Below, piece by piece: positions 1 to 7,936 of a stretch of DNA of 64,000 nucleotides. The position numbers were made by a program, and so were the translations under genes. Within the stretch, counting starts at the first letter, position 1; each line of letters begins with the position of its first letter. Location of the stretch: assembly GCA_021777055.1 (NCBI GenBank), contig JAIQZO010000020.1:44244-108243 (forward strand), written 5' to 3'. The notes under the pieces are model-generated. The model did not search any database. It was not told the DNA's origin and saw nothing but the letters and a program-made list of their open reading frames with translations. Origin of the DNA: Candidatus Anammoxibacter sp. (GTDB taxonomy: Bacteria; Planctomycetota; Brocadiia; Brocadiales; Anammoxibacteraceae).

Positions 1-720
1 ACGCCAAGCTTTTCCATTTTTTAAATGTTTTTTCTTCCACTTCCCCTCCCCCCAACGAGTGTTCATTAAAATATCAAGATTTGTTTTGTTCTTAACAACA
101 ACAATAGCATATACGTAATCTTTTTTTGGTTTTGGTTTTGGTTTTACTGGATAGTCGCTATAAGGGTCTTTAAAACAACTGTCAGCATAGTCATTATAAT
201 TATTATGATTGTTGCTCCACTTAATATTATTTCCCCATTTGTTTCCCCACTTCCAGGCAAACTCTGCTTGCGCTTTGTTAGAGAAAGTGGCAAAGGCACC
301 ACCACCCAATATTGTAGCAACAACGACTTTCGAGTATTTTCCAAGACTCGTCAAAAAATCACGTCGATTTTGTATTTGAGCAAGGCCTAGATATGATGTG
401 GCTAACTTGATAATCCTATATTTATCATGTTCCTCTTTATTCAATTCTATAGCTAACTCATTGTTTACATCATCAATCAATTCCTTATTAATAAATACTC
501 CTTCATCATTAAACATTGCAATAGTCCACATTTTAGGAGTATCTGTGTTAACGTCTACAATTAAAACAGTACGTTTATGCTCATTTGGTTCGGCCTTAAA
601 GTTGTTAATCTTTTTCTGTTTACGGAGGTCATCAATTTCTGACACCATATCGAGGCTCCACTCTTGTATTTCTTCATCGTTGTTGACATGTTCATAATTT
701 TCGTGTTTATCATCCACCAC
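1..720 (-). CDS. Candidate radical-SAM-modified (triceptide-type) precursor protein, partial
   Basis: This is a GTG-started reading frame that runs open for 240 codons to the window edge, so its C-terminus is missing. A strong AGGAGGTG ribosome site lies 6 nt before the GTG at 720. An ATG two bases upstream opens only a short dead frame. Residues 1-115 are hydrophilic and acidic with no known domain. Residues 118-152 look like a Tat signal (NRRDFLTSLGK, a hydrophobic Val/Ala/Gly stretch, then NKAQA), but internal rather than N-terminal. Residues 154-181 carry aromatic-x-Asn/Asp triads: WGN, WGN, WSN, HNN, YND, YAD. This is the pattern that three-residue cyclophane-forming radical SAM enzymes modify. 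A Pro-Lys linker (PVKPKPKPKK) and the start of a second domain follow. Two radical SAM genes sit directly upstream on the same strand. The reading frame is clear; the role as RiPP precursor is inferred. Confidence 0.7.
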   Translation of the reverse strand, partial: MVDDKHENYEHVNNDEEIQEWSLDMVSEIDDLRKQKKINNFKAEPNEHKRTVLIVDVNTDTPKMWTIAMFNDEGVFINKELIDDVNNELAIELNKEEHDKYRIIKLATSYLGLAQIQNRRDFLTSLGKYSKVVVATILGGGAFATFSNKAQAEFAWKWGNKWGNNIKWSNNHNNYNDYADSCFKDPYSDYPVKPKPKPKKDYVYAIVVVKNKTNLDILMNTRWGEGKWKKKHLKNGKAWR

Positions 721-844
721 ATTACACCTCCTAACCTTTTAGGCAAAAGAATACTCTTAAAGAATAAAACATTAACTCGGGTATTTTATTATTTAAACAA
801 TAAAAGTCAAAATAATAAATTTGCAATTACAAAACAGATATTAA

Positions 845-2554
845 CTAGTAAATCATTTTTAGTGATTCGAAAATACAATTCCAGATTATTGAACGTTTTT
901 GGTAAGAATTTTTGTCATTTAGAAACCAATTCTCTAATGAAATATCTAGTGGAATATTTTTAGGATGCCAGTAATCTAGCTGATTTATGTTTTTATTGTA
1001 ATTTGACAAAACTTTCCCTTCCCATCCAGCAAGAAGGCATGCCATTTTTGTCGCAATTCCATTTACTTTCCACAGTTCATAAAGTAATGAAGCTATCTCA
1101 GACGCCACTGTAATATTATTGAAATCAATTTCTTTTAGAGTACTTGATTCTACCATGCCTTGAATAGTTAACCCAGGATTGGAGATAACGTTTCTCATGA
1201 CACATCTTCTAAACCGTCTGGTATTCAAATTGTTCCTCTTATCACTGGAGTACCATGAAGTTGGGGATCTCATAGTTTTTTCAACGCCCCAATTATGTAG
1301 ATCATTGTATAAAGGAGTATTACGAAGGATGTCTAACGTCTCTGGTAAAGCAAAATCAACAAAGTGTCTATGCCTCAATATAAACAATAAGGTATTTACA
1401 AAATCTGAAATCCGTTCTCCTGGAAATCCCACAATCAATAGCAGACTTGATTCTATTCCTACTGTACGGGCGTCTAAAAGAATTTGATTTACTATTTTAT
1501 GATTATACCCCTTACGCATCAAGCTGAGAACGTTATCACTTGCGCTTTCAAATCCCCAACTTAAAGCACTACATCCTGAGGCTTTCAGCTTCTTCAAAAA
1601 CAAGAAAGTCATTTCAGGTGCAAACCTTGCCTGAGCTTGCCATTCTATGTCAACTTTAGAATCAATAATTAAATCGCATAATCTTGAAAATTTGTTGATA
1701 TCTCCATTTATCAATGAATCTGAAAAACGAATTGTTGGTCGTTTTCCATATTTTGGTATAATTGTTAATGCCTTTTTTATCTCTAAAATAACTTTTTCAG
1801 GCTTTCTGACTCTATGTCTCTTAAAATTAATGCTTTCGCTACAAAAAACACATCTATTTGTACACCCCCGACTTAAAAAAGTAGCAAAATCACCAGGTTT
1901 TTTGTAAAGGCTAAATCTAAATTGGTCCCATGCTGGAGCTGAAAAAAAATCCTCCAGTTCCGGAAGTTCTGGTTCTCCGTTATTTTTTATAGATCCATTG
2001 TAACTGTATGCAAATCCTTTAACAAAAGTTCTAAAATGGCCATAAGTACTTAAATGTCTTAGAAATTTTGGGAGTGCAACTTCAGCCTCGCCCTGACAAA
2101 TAATATCAGGAGCACCAACATCTTCAAAAAATTTTAAACTATATTCAGAAGGAAAACAGTCAACACCACCAAAAAGTATAGGCGTTTTTTGTTTCAAAGA
2201 TCTTATATAACAAGAAGTAAACAATGAAAAGTACCTGTTAGACATATTAACTGTAAAAGCAATCAGATCATAATTGTTATCCTTAATCAGTTTAGATAAA
2301 TGTTGCACTACGACTATTCTGTATTTCTCAAATAAAGAAAATACACTTTCTTTATTGGCCCAAAACAATAGATTCTCTTCCTGCCATAGTTCTTTATCAA
2401 GAGAAGATGCAGATCTATATATTTCAATGTTTAAATCTACTACTTTGCAGGATGCACCTGTATTTCTAATAATTCCCCCTACATGTGCTAAAGCATGACT
2501 AGGAAATTCAATGCTCCAGCTTGGCATACATAACAGTAATACATTAACGCTCAT
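845..2554 (-). CDS. B12-binding-type radical SAM protein
   Basis: The 569-residue protein has an N-terminal Rossmann-like region (about 1-190) typical of cobalamin-binding radical SAM enzymes. It starts with a VNVLLLCMPSW strand and includes FGGVDCFPSEY and CQGEAE segments. No DxHxxG motif is visible, which is common in class B enzymes. The radical SAM core begins at about 225 with the cluster motif CTNRCVFC (C231, C235, C238), followed by WGFESASDNVL and GFPGE, typical of the Elp3/MiaB-like fold. The C-terminal 150 residues are not recognised. It lies between the SPASM enzyme upstream and the candidate precursor downstream, all on the minus strand, so it probably acts on the same peptide product. 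The ribosome site is weak. The substrate cannot be read from sequence. Confidence 0.8.
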   Translation of the reverse strand: MSVNVLLLCMPSWSIEFPSHALAHVGGIIRNTGASCKVVDLNIEIYRSASSLDKELWQEENLLFWANKESVFSLFEKYRIVVVQHLSKLIKDNNYDLIAFTVNMSNRYFSLFTSCYIRSLKQKTPILFGGVDCFPSEYSLKFFEDVGAPDIICQGEAEVALPKFLRHLSTYGHFRTFVKGFAYSYNGSIKNNGEPELPELEDFFSAPAWDQFRFSLYKKPGDFATFLSRGCTNRCVFCSESINFKRHRVRKPEKVILEIKKALTIIPKYGKRPTIRFSDSLINGDINKFSRLCDLIIDSKVDIEWQAQARFAPEMTFLFLKKLKASGCSALSWGFESASDNVLSLMRKGYNHKIVNQILLDARTVGIESSLLLIVGFPGERISDFVNTLLFILRHRHFVDFALPETLDILRNTPLYNDLHNWGVEKTMRSPTSWYSSDKRNNLNTRRFRRCVMRNVISNPGLTIQGMVESSTLKEIDFNNITVASEIASLLYELWKVNGIATKMACLLAGWEGKVLSNYNKNINQLDYWHPKNIPLDISLENWFLNDKNSYQKRSIIWNCIFESLKMIY

Positions 2555-2618
2555 TTTTTATAATCTCGTAATAGGTCCTAATTTCATAGCATACTTAAAT
2601 AGCTTACTATAAAACAAC

Positions 2619-3818
2619 TCAATCAAAAACTCTATCTGTAAACTTCCGTTCACTTGGTTTTAAGTTATGTATATTTTGTTTACATTTGTATTTATCCCTA
2701 GAGAGTTTAATGGCCGCTTTTTTTGCGTTATCAAACATTATTTTGTACGACTCGCAATAGGGATCTTTTCTTTGTAAACTATTGTACGTACTATATGCCC
2801 TTACAGGACACCCTCCGTGGCAAATAGCAAGATACTCGCATTCAACACAGTTTCCTGTCTTAATCATTTGGCTAGCTCTCTGTTTAAAACGGTCTCGAAT
2901 GTTACTTTTCATGATTACTGACAAATCATCGGATTCCAATATATTACCAAATCGAAATTCAGGGTAACTTGTAACCCAGCAATCACATTGAGAAACATTG
3001 CCATTTGGATCAATACAAAGAAACTGGTCTGAACAATTGGAACTCCATATACAAGAGCTACCACCATCGCGTCGGTCCATAAAGAAATCAATCAATTCTT
3101 TAAAAGGACTAAATGAAACACCCGAATTTAATCCTTCTTTTAACCAAATATCAAGTAATTCAATGTAAAAATATCCTAGCTGCTCATTTTCTAATACCAA
3201 TTGCGGATTAACCTTACTGTTAAATGGATTACCTGGAAATGGTGTATTAATTTGAATGTTTTTCACTCCCACCTCTTCTACATAGTATGCGTAAAATGCA
3301 GATGCGTCCATTTTAAACGTTTCCGCATTTGGAATTGCAATTACATTAACAATGATTCCACTAAGTTTTGCTTCTGAAAATTTTTTCCTCCATTTATCAT
3401 TAAAAAGGTTGGTGGTTCCTTTTTGAGTTTTTCTATACAAGTTAGGAAAGTCTAACGATGAACTAATTTCATTATTAAACATATTTTCTATTACCTTATT
3501 CCATTTACGGTTATACCCTATCAAGTTAGTTTGTAAATGATTTATAATTGACAGCTTTTCTTTTTCGCATAATTGATTAATAATGCCTAATGCTCTCATA
3601 TACCATTCTGGTTTCATTGTAAATACTTCACCGCCCTGCCAATAAATTGAAATGTTAGAAATATTTCTCGACATGGCATAGTTACAGAATTTTTTTAGAA
3701 TTGCTTTAAAGCTCTCCAATGATAGAGTAGTATCTTTTTTGTTTTCAAAGCAGTACTCGCAGTTTGCATTACATTTTAATGTTGGTAATAAAATTAATGA
3801 AATGTGGTTAGTTGTCAA
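2619..3818 (-). CDS. Radical SAM/SPASM peptide maturase-like protein
   Basis: The 399-residue protein has the radical SAM cluster motif CNANCEYC at residues 16-23 and the WQGGEVF strand (GGEP-like motif) near residue 63. The C-terminal SPASM region carries extra Cys: CIWSSNC, CDCW, CVECEYLAICHGGCP and a late DPYC. This layout is that of anSME/PqqE-like and cyclophane-forming peptide maturases. The start used is TTG at 3818 with GAGAGG about 10 nt upstream; no in-frame ATG fits better. It is the first gene of the minus-strand trio ending in the triad-rich candidate precursor, so it is the best candidate for the cross-linking enzyme. A protein-modifying sulfatase maturase is an alternative, but no sulfatase gene is nearby. 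Confidence 0.82.
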   Translation of the reverse strand: MTTNHISLILLPTLKCNANCEYCFENKKDTTLSLESFKAILKKFCNYAMSRNISNISIYWQGGEVFTMKPEWYMRALGIINQLCEKEKLSIINHLQTNLIGYNRKWNKVIENMFNNEISSSLDFPNLYRKTQKGTTNLFNDKWRKKFSEAKLSGIIVNVIAIPNAETFKMDASAFYAYYVEEVGVKNIQINTPFPGNPFNSKVNPQLVLENEQLGYFYIELLDIWLKEGLNSGVSFSPFKELIDFFMDRRDGGSSCIWSSNCSDQFLCIDPNGNVSQCDCWVTSYPEFRFGNILESDDLSVIMKSNIRDRFKQRASQMIKTGNCVECEYLAICHGGCPVRAYSTYNSLQRKDPYCESYKIMFDNAKKAAIKLSRDKYKCKQNIHNLKPSERKFTDRVFD

Positions 3819-4743
3819 AATTAGTTACCTCTCTTATCCTATAGCTTTGCAAACAAAGAAATGAATTAAAATTATTATAAATGGCAAATTGGATAATGCA
3901 TATAATATCAACATCTTCGGCTAAGCTTCAAAATGCTTTCCTCCATTACATCTAAGCCTATTTTCCATGACCATAATGCTACACATGCTCTTATATATTC
4001 TATTCATACAATGGCTATAGGAGTATTACAGATGTTAAAAAAGCAAAGTATATAAATTATTTCCAGTCGCAACCGCTACCAAGCTTTAGCAAAAGAATTA
4101 CTTCACATGTGCTATTGTCTAAACAAGCTAATAACCTTTTAATTTGGAATTGACAAAATCTTTTAGTGTTAATCTACCCTCTCCATGATTCTTAGTTTCC
4201 AAAATGAATCGCATTTAAGTTCTCCTCCCAATTAGTTTATGACAATTAGAAGTCATTCTGTGACAAGTTACTTTTATATAATAACTTGTTTATTTGTTTT
4301 ACATTTTTATTCTTATATACTTTTTAGCCTTGGAAATAAATACAAAAATTATTTTAACCTCTTTTTCTTGTCTTTTTATTAAGAGTGATCGAAATATTTC
4401 CTATTAATGGAATTTGACTAGTATGTTTTTTTCAGCAAATGACGAAAGCCTCACTAAATAATCGAGTTTATTAAATTGTTATAGAAAAAGAGAAGTAAAA
4501 CATATAAAATCCGACTTAATTATAATTAAATTTGTAAGAATCCGGGAGTTGAATACCCATTGCGACAACGCCTTCGCACATGAAAATATTATCTGTACTT
4601 AAGAGGACAAAACAGTTTAAACAGATCACTTTAAAAAATTGTTTATTCTAAAGTACAGATAAAATCCTTATGTTAGCTATGTTCAGGAAACGTAAAAGTG
4701 GCATACCTAGAATTAACATTCTCAATCTGAAAGGAGAAAAAAA
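3819..4743. other. AT-rich intergenic region with one inverted repeat
   Basis: This stretch of about 925 bases separates the minus-strand radical SAM genes from the plus-strand beta-propeller gene and should hold both promoters. No open frame of useful length was found. Short open patches in the plus frames around 3900-4100 are broken by stops and were not recognised as a known transposase. The only clear structure is the inverted repeat at 4589-4662. Confidence 0.6.
4589..4662. repeat. 12-bp perfect inverted repeat (TTATCTGTACTT / AAGTACAGATAA)
   Basis: Arms at 4589-4600 and 4651-4662 are perfectly complementary, separated by 50 bases of AT-rich sequence. The element lies about 80 bases before the probable start of the beta-propeller gene. 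It could be a leader stem, a pair of regulator half-sites, or a remnant of a small mobile element. There is no T-run to suggest a terminator. Confidence 0.55.
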
Positions 4744-4777
4744 GTGATGAAAAAAAATTCAAATCTTTAGAGGAAAA
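4744..4777 (+). promoter_or_regulatory. Out-of-frame start region with A8 run ahead of the beta-propeller gene
   Basis: A good ribosome site (AAAGGAG, 4731-4736) precedes GTG-ATG at 4744-4749, which is followed by eight A residues (4750-4757). In the sequence as given this start reads seven residues and stops. With seven A residues it would continue in frame as MKKIQIFRGK into the hydrophobic signal sequence at 4778. This is therefore a one-base slip at a homopolymer: a sequencing error, a real frameshift, or a phase-variable or slippery start. Confidence 0.6.
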
Positions 4778-6172
4778 TTGCTTTTCCTAATGTTTGTATT
4801 TATTTACATAATTGTCATTAATACCATTTCAGTAACCGCACAAACTGTCATTGCAACAATAGAACTAGGACCTACGTCTGGCAATGGGTCTATTGCAGTT
4901 GGCGTCAACCCTGAGACCAATCTCATCTATGTGGCTAATTCCTGCAGTAGTAATGTTACAGTGATAGATGGAATTAGCAATGAGATTATCGATACGATTG
5001 AGATAGAAGACAATATAATAGATGAGAGCCGAAAAGGTATTTGTATTAACCCTGGGACCAATATAATATATGTGGCTATTTCTACAAGCAGTAATGTAAG
5101 TGTAATAGACGGTTCCACAGATGATGTAATTGATACTATTAGTGCAGTTAATAGCAGTGAAATCGCAGTAAATCCAACAACTAACCTTATATATATCACA
5201 AATTCTGCTAATAATACTATCAGTGTAATAGACGGTTCGATAAATAAAGTCATTGATACTTTTAAAGTTGAAGGACCTCCAGGTAGAATCGACATCAATA
5301 CTGCCACCAACCGGATATATATTGCCGATCATAGTGGCAATGTTAGTGTGGTAGACGGTTCAACGAATCAGGTTGTTGATTCCATTGTAATAGGAACGCA
5401 TATACGAGGAATTGGCATCAATCCTGTGACCAACATAATATATGTCGCTAAATCTTTTGAGGATGATGACAATTTTACTTCTGAGGGTATAATAAATGTA
5501 ATAGACGGTTCTACTAATGAAATCATCACCACAATTGATGTAGGTACTGTTGCAAATTTATTTTTTGGACAAGAAGTAGGTAGAGTTAAGGTTAATCCTA
5601 CAACTAATCATATATATGTAATTGAAGAAAGTTTCACGGATTTCTTTAGACTTCCGCAAGAACCTGAATCTTGTCCGGCGTTGCTTCCAGGAGAAGAGTT
5701 AATTAGAGATGTTAAGGTAATAGATGGTTCGACAAATAAACTCATCCATACTGATAGTTTGGGGGCTGAAATGGGGTTAGAAAGTATAGGAATTAGTGTT
5801 AATCCGGAGACCAATTTTATTTATGTTGCAAGTGGAATTACAGGTACCATATCGGTTATTATGTATGAAAAAAGTGATATCAATTCACCAGTACTCACGA
5901 CATTAACTGCAAATCAGACATTAGCGAGTAGCTCATTGCTTAGAAATGAGGTTATTATTACGGCACTAGATCAGAACGGACAGCCACTTCCTGAAGTAAC
6001 AGTCAATAGTTCTGCGAGAGGCAGTAGAACAACAGTTCATCCATCTTCTGCAACAACAGATATTGATGGTACTGCAAGATTTAAGTTCAGGTTTGGATTT
6101 GTTACTAAAGATGGAAAGATTACATTTAGTGCAGATGGATTGACAGCAAGCATTATACAGAAAAACAATTGA
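4778..6172 (+). CDS. Secreted YVTN beta-propeller protein with C-terminal Ig-like (Big_1) domain
   Basis: The 464-residue frame begins at TTG 4778 with GAGG 4 nt upstream. The native start is more likely the GTG/ATG pair at 4744-4749, which is one base out of frame. The N-terminus is a signal peptide (hydrophobic LLFLMFVFIYIIVI then VTAQ). Residues 25-360 are about seven repeats of the YVTN type, each with NPxTNxIYVA and VTVIDGSTNxVIDTI-like strands, forming a propeller blade. From about 370 the ITALDQNGQPLPEVTV segment and DGTARFKFRF match bacterial Ig-like group 1 domains found in surface adhesins. Family members are extracellular binding or surface-layer proteins; no catalytic residues are evident. 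It stands alone, with large intergenic gaps on both sides. Confidence 0.85.
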   Translation: MLFLMFVFIYIIVINTISVTAQTVIATIELGPTSGNGSIAVGVNPETNLIYVANSCSSNVTVIDGISNEIIDTIEIEDNIIDESRKGICINPGTNIIYVAISTSSNVSVIDGSTDDVIDTISAVNSSEIAVNPTTNLIYITNSANNTISVIDGSINKVIDTFKVEGPPGRIDINTATNRIYIADHSGNVSVVDGSTNQVVDSIVIGTHIRGIGINPVTNIIYVAKSFEDDDNFTSEGIINVIDGSTNEIITTIDVGTVANLFFGQEVGRVKVNPTTNHIYVIEESFTDFFRLPQEPESCPALLPGEELIRDVKVIDGSTNKLIHTDSLGAEMGLESIGISVNPETNFIYVASGITGTISVIMYEKSDINSPVLTTLTANQTLASSSLLRNEVIITALDQNGQPLPEVTVNSSARGSRTTVHPSSATTDIDGTARFKFRFGFVTKDGKITFSADGLTASIIQKNN

Positions 6173-6612
6173 GAGAAGCAAACCTATTTATACATCAAGG
6201 GAATGGCGTCTTGGGGCATTCATTAAAAACATAAAAATAGACTACTCTAGTAAATTGGAGTTTTAAACTCCCACTTATCAAACATTGCGTATCTTTTTCG
6301 AATAAACGGCGTTCCAGTGACTTTTCCCATTTGCTTACTAGTACAGCGTCAACGTTCTATTGACGGGTATGGTTTTTCAAGTTTTATTCCTTTATAAAAG
6401 ACTTAAGACGAAATGCCTACCGCCAATGCAACGTAGACGTTGTACTAGTAACCGTTGCCCTTCATAAATAGTTATTAACCTACCTTCCGAACACAGTTAT
6501 TACATTTGAGACTTACATAAATAACACATGAAGAAATTATATTTAAATATGAACCAGCTAGAGTTAGAAGATGCAAGATTAACTGTTGGTTATTATAAGT
6601 TTGCTATGAATT

Positions 6613-6780
6613 AACTATAGTCAGATTGTAGTCAACTCTATCATAACAGTGGAGAAAGCACTGGAAAAGAGAGGGACGTCTCAAGTTGTAAGCCGCTTTG
6701 CCATATAAGGCAACTGTCATAAAAAACTCTAATTTAGACGCTTACAAAAACAACAACAATTGTTATGGTTATGATTGGGG
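6613..6780. repeat. Diverged direct repeat, copy 1
   Basis: This copy begins with the word TAGTCAGATTGTAGTCAACT and includes GGAGAAAGCACTGGAA and TTACAAAAACAA. It pairs with the copy at about 7213-7380, matching clearly by eye over the first 65 bases and then patchily. In one frame both copies encode a similar peptide (CSQL..., G-E-x-TG), so they may be remnants of the same decayed gene tail, perhaps of an integrase; that is a guess. Confidence 0.5.
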
Positions 6781-6990
6781 GGCAAGAAGTTGTTGATTCG
6801 AATCATAGTTTTTAGGGTAACCATTCTGCCAGATTAAAAAAGCAATGTTTCTAAATCCGTTCTACTTTTTGTATAATCTCATATAAATTGGTGCAAACAG
6901 AGGCAAGACAAAATATAATGTAACCCTTTGTTTAATATTAAGTTATGCTATAATATATAAATTGGTGTAAATTAGCACAAAACCCTACTT

Positions 6991-7038
6991 TTCGCGTTCG
7001 GGACGCCGAGGTCACAGGTTCAAATCCAGTCGGCCCAA
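6991..7038 (+). pseudogene. 3' half of a tRNA (tRNA-Pro, CGG-like)
   Basis: The sequence reads as an anticodon loop TTCGGGA between short GCG/CGC arms, a variable region, a T-arm with the conserved GGTTCAAATCC, and an acceptor 3' strand CGGCCCA plus A. The T stem has one A-A mismatch. No matching 5' half (a TGGGCCG-like strand with a D-arm) is found upstream. Such 3' fragments are typical of attachment sites left where a tyrosine-recombinase element integrated into a tRNA gene. The Pro assignment is tentative. Confidence 0.55.
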
Positions 7039-7212
7039 CTTTAATTAAAGTAAGCAGAATATCCATCAGGAAAAAACAGAAATTATCTGAATTTGTAAAG
7101 CTATCTAATATTCTGTTACGAGGACAAAAGTGAAGAAAACAACCGAAGTAAATTTTATTTTACCACCAATCAAAGACATCTATAGTTGCAAATCAATTCT
7201 TTAGTGATAATA

Positions 7213-7380
7213 TACTGTAGTCAAATTGTAGTCAACTTCATCGTAAATGTGGGGAAACCACAGGAATAGACAGGAAAACATTATAAATTATAAGTTGTTT
7301 TTTGATAAGCAGTAACAGTCATAACAGACACCAAATCAGACAGTTACAAAAACAATAAAAATAGGGCTGATTATGTTTCC
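7213..7380. repeat. Diverged direct repeat, copy 2
   Basis: This is the second copy of the 6613-6780 repeat. It starts TAGTCAAATTGTAGTCAACT, then GGGGAAACCACAGGAAT, and ends in TTACAAAAACAAT. The copies lie 600 bases apart on the same strand with the tRNA 3' half between them. Confidence 0.5.
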
Positions 7381-7936
7381 GAGTCATATTCATTCCTAAA
7401 TAACTCCAACTACATATCAAAGGCAAAATCTTAAAGAGCCTAAATAAATAAAATATAAAATAAATCGCAGTGAAAAGTGTTTTCTGTTTCATCCTTGTTT
7501 CATTTGAAACGTAAGGCAGACTAATGATCTTAATAATTTCTGGAAATTATTTGAACTAACGTTTTTCTATACCCCAAGGGTGGTTATTTAATATTGCCTT
7601 GGGAAACAATGTTAATTCTTTCTGCCCTGTAAGGTCAATCTGAAATCGCAATCCAAAAGGATATACCTTCCTGCGTTCAGCCCCCCCCTACATTATTTCA
7701 ATTTCAAATTTCCGATTACTTTACGAACAGTTTCTATCTTTTGTTAATTAAACTCTAAAATTAGTGGCTTGTGTTATACCAATATTTGTTGTTATTTACT
7801 GGTATGGATAAAAATTGAATATTTTAATATAATGTAAAAATGTAATTTCCTCTTTGGATAATTAGTTAGAAAAAATCTGAATTAAATCTGCGTATAAATT
7901 TGAGTTTACGTAAAAATTTTTTAAAAGGGAAATAAT

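Larger units (their letters stand above)
6173..7936. other. Gene-poor region of 1.76 kb
   Basis: No open frame of coding quality was found on either strand. The region holds a pair of diverged direct repeats (about 6613-6780 and 7213-7380), a tRNA 3' half between them at about 6991-7038, and a twice-repeated ATATAAATTGGTG word near 6880 and 6955. Stops interrupt all frames. Taken together it resembles the decayed edge of an integrated element next to a tRNA attachment site. The last 150 bases should contain the fumarase promoter. Confidence 0.55.

Noticed and set aside
561..746. Minus-strand ATG frame of 61 codons overlapping the candidate precursor start
   Set aside because: It shares the ribosome site but stops after 61 codons; the GTG frame two bases on is open for 240 codons with better composition and spacing.
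398..963. Plus-strand frames over the candidate precursor and the end of the B12-type radical SAM gene
   Set aside because: They are antisense to better-supported genes, lack ribosome sites and have no recognisable features.
3900..4150. Possible transposase remnant in the intergenic region
   Set aside because: Short open patches in plus frames are broken by stops and match no transposase motif I know; no terminal inverted repeats or target duplications were found.
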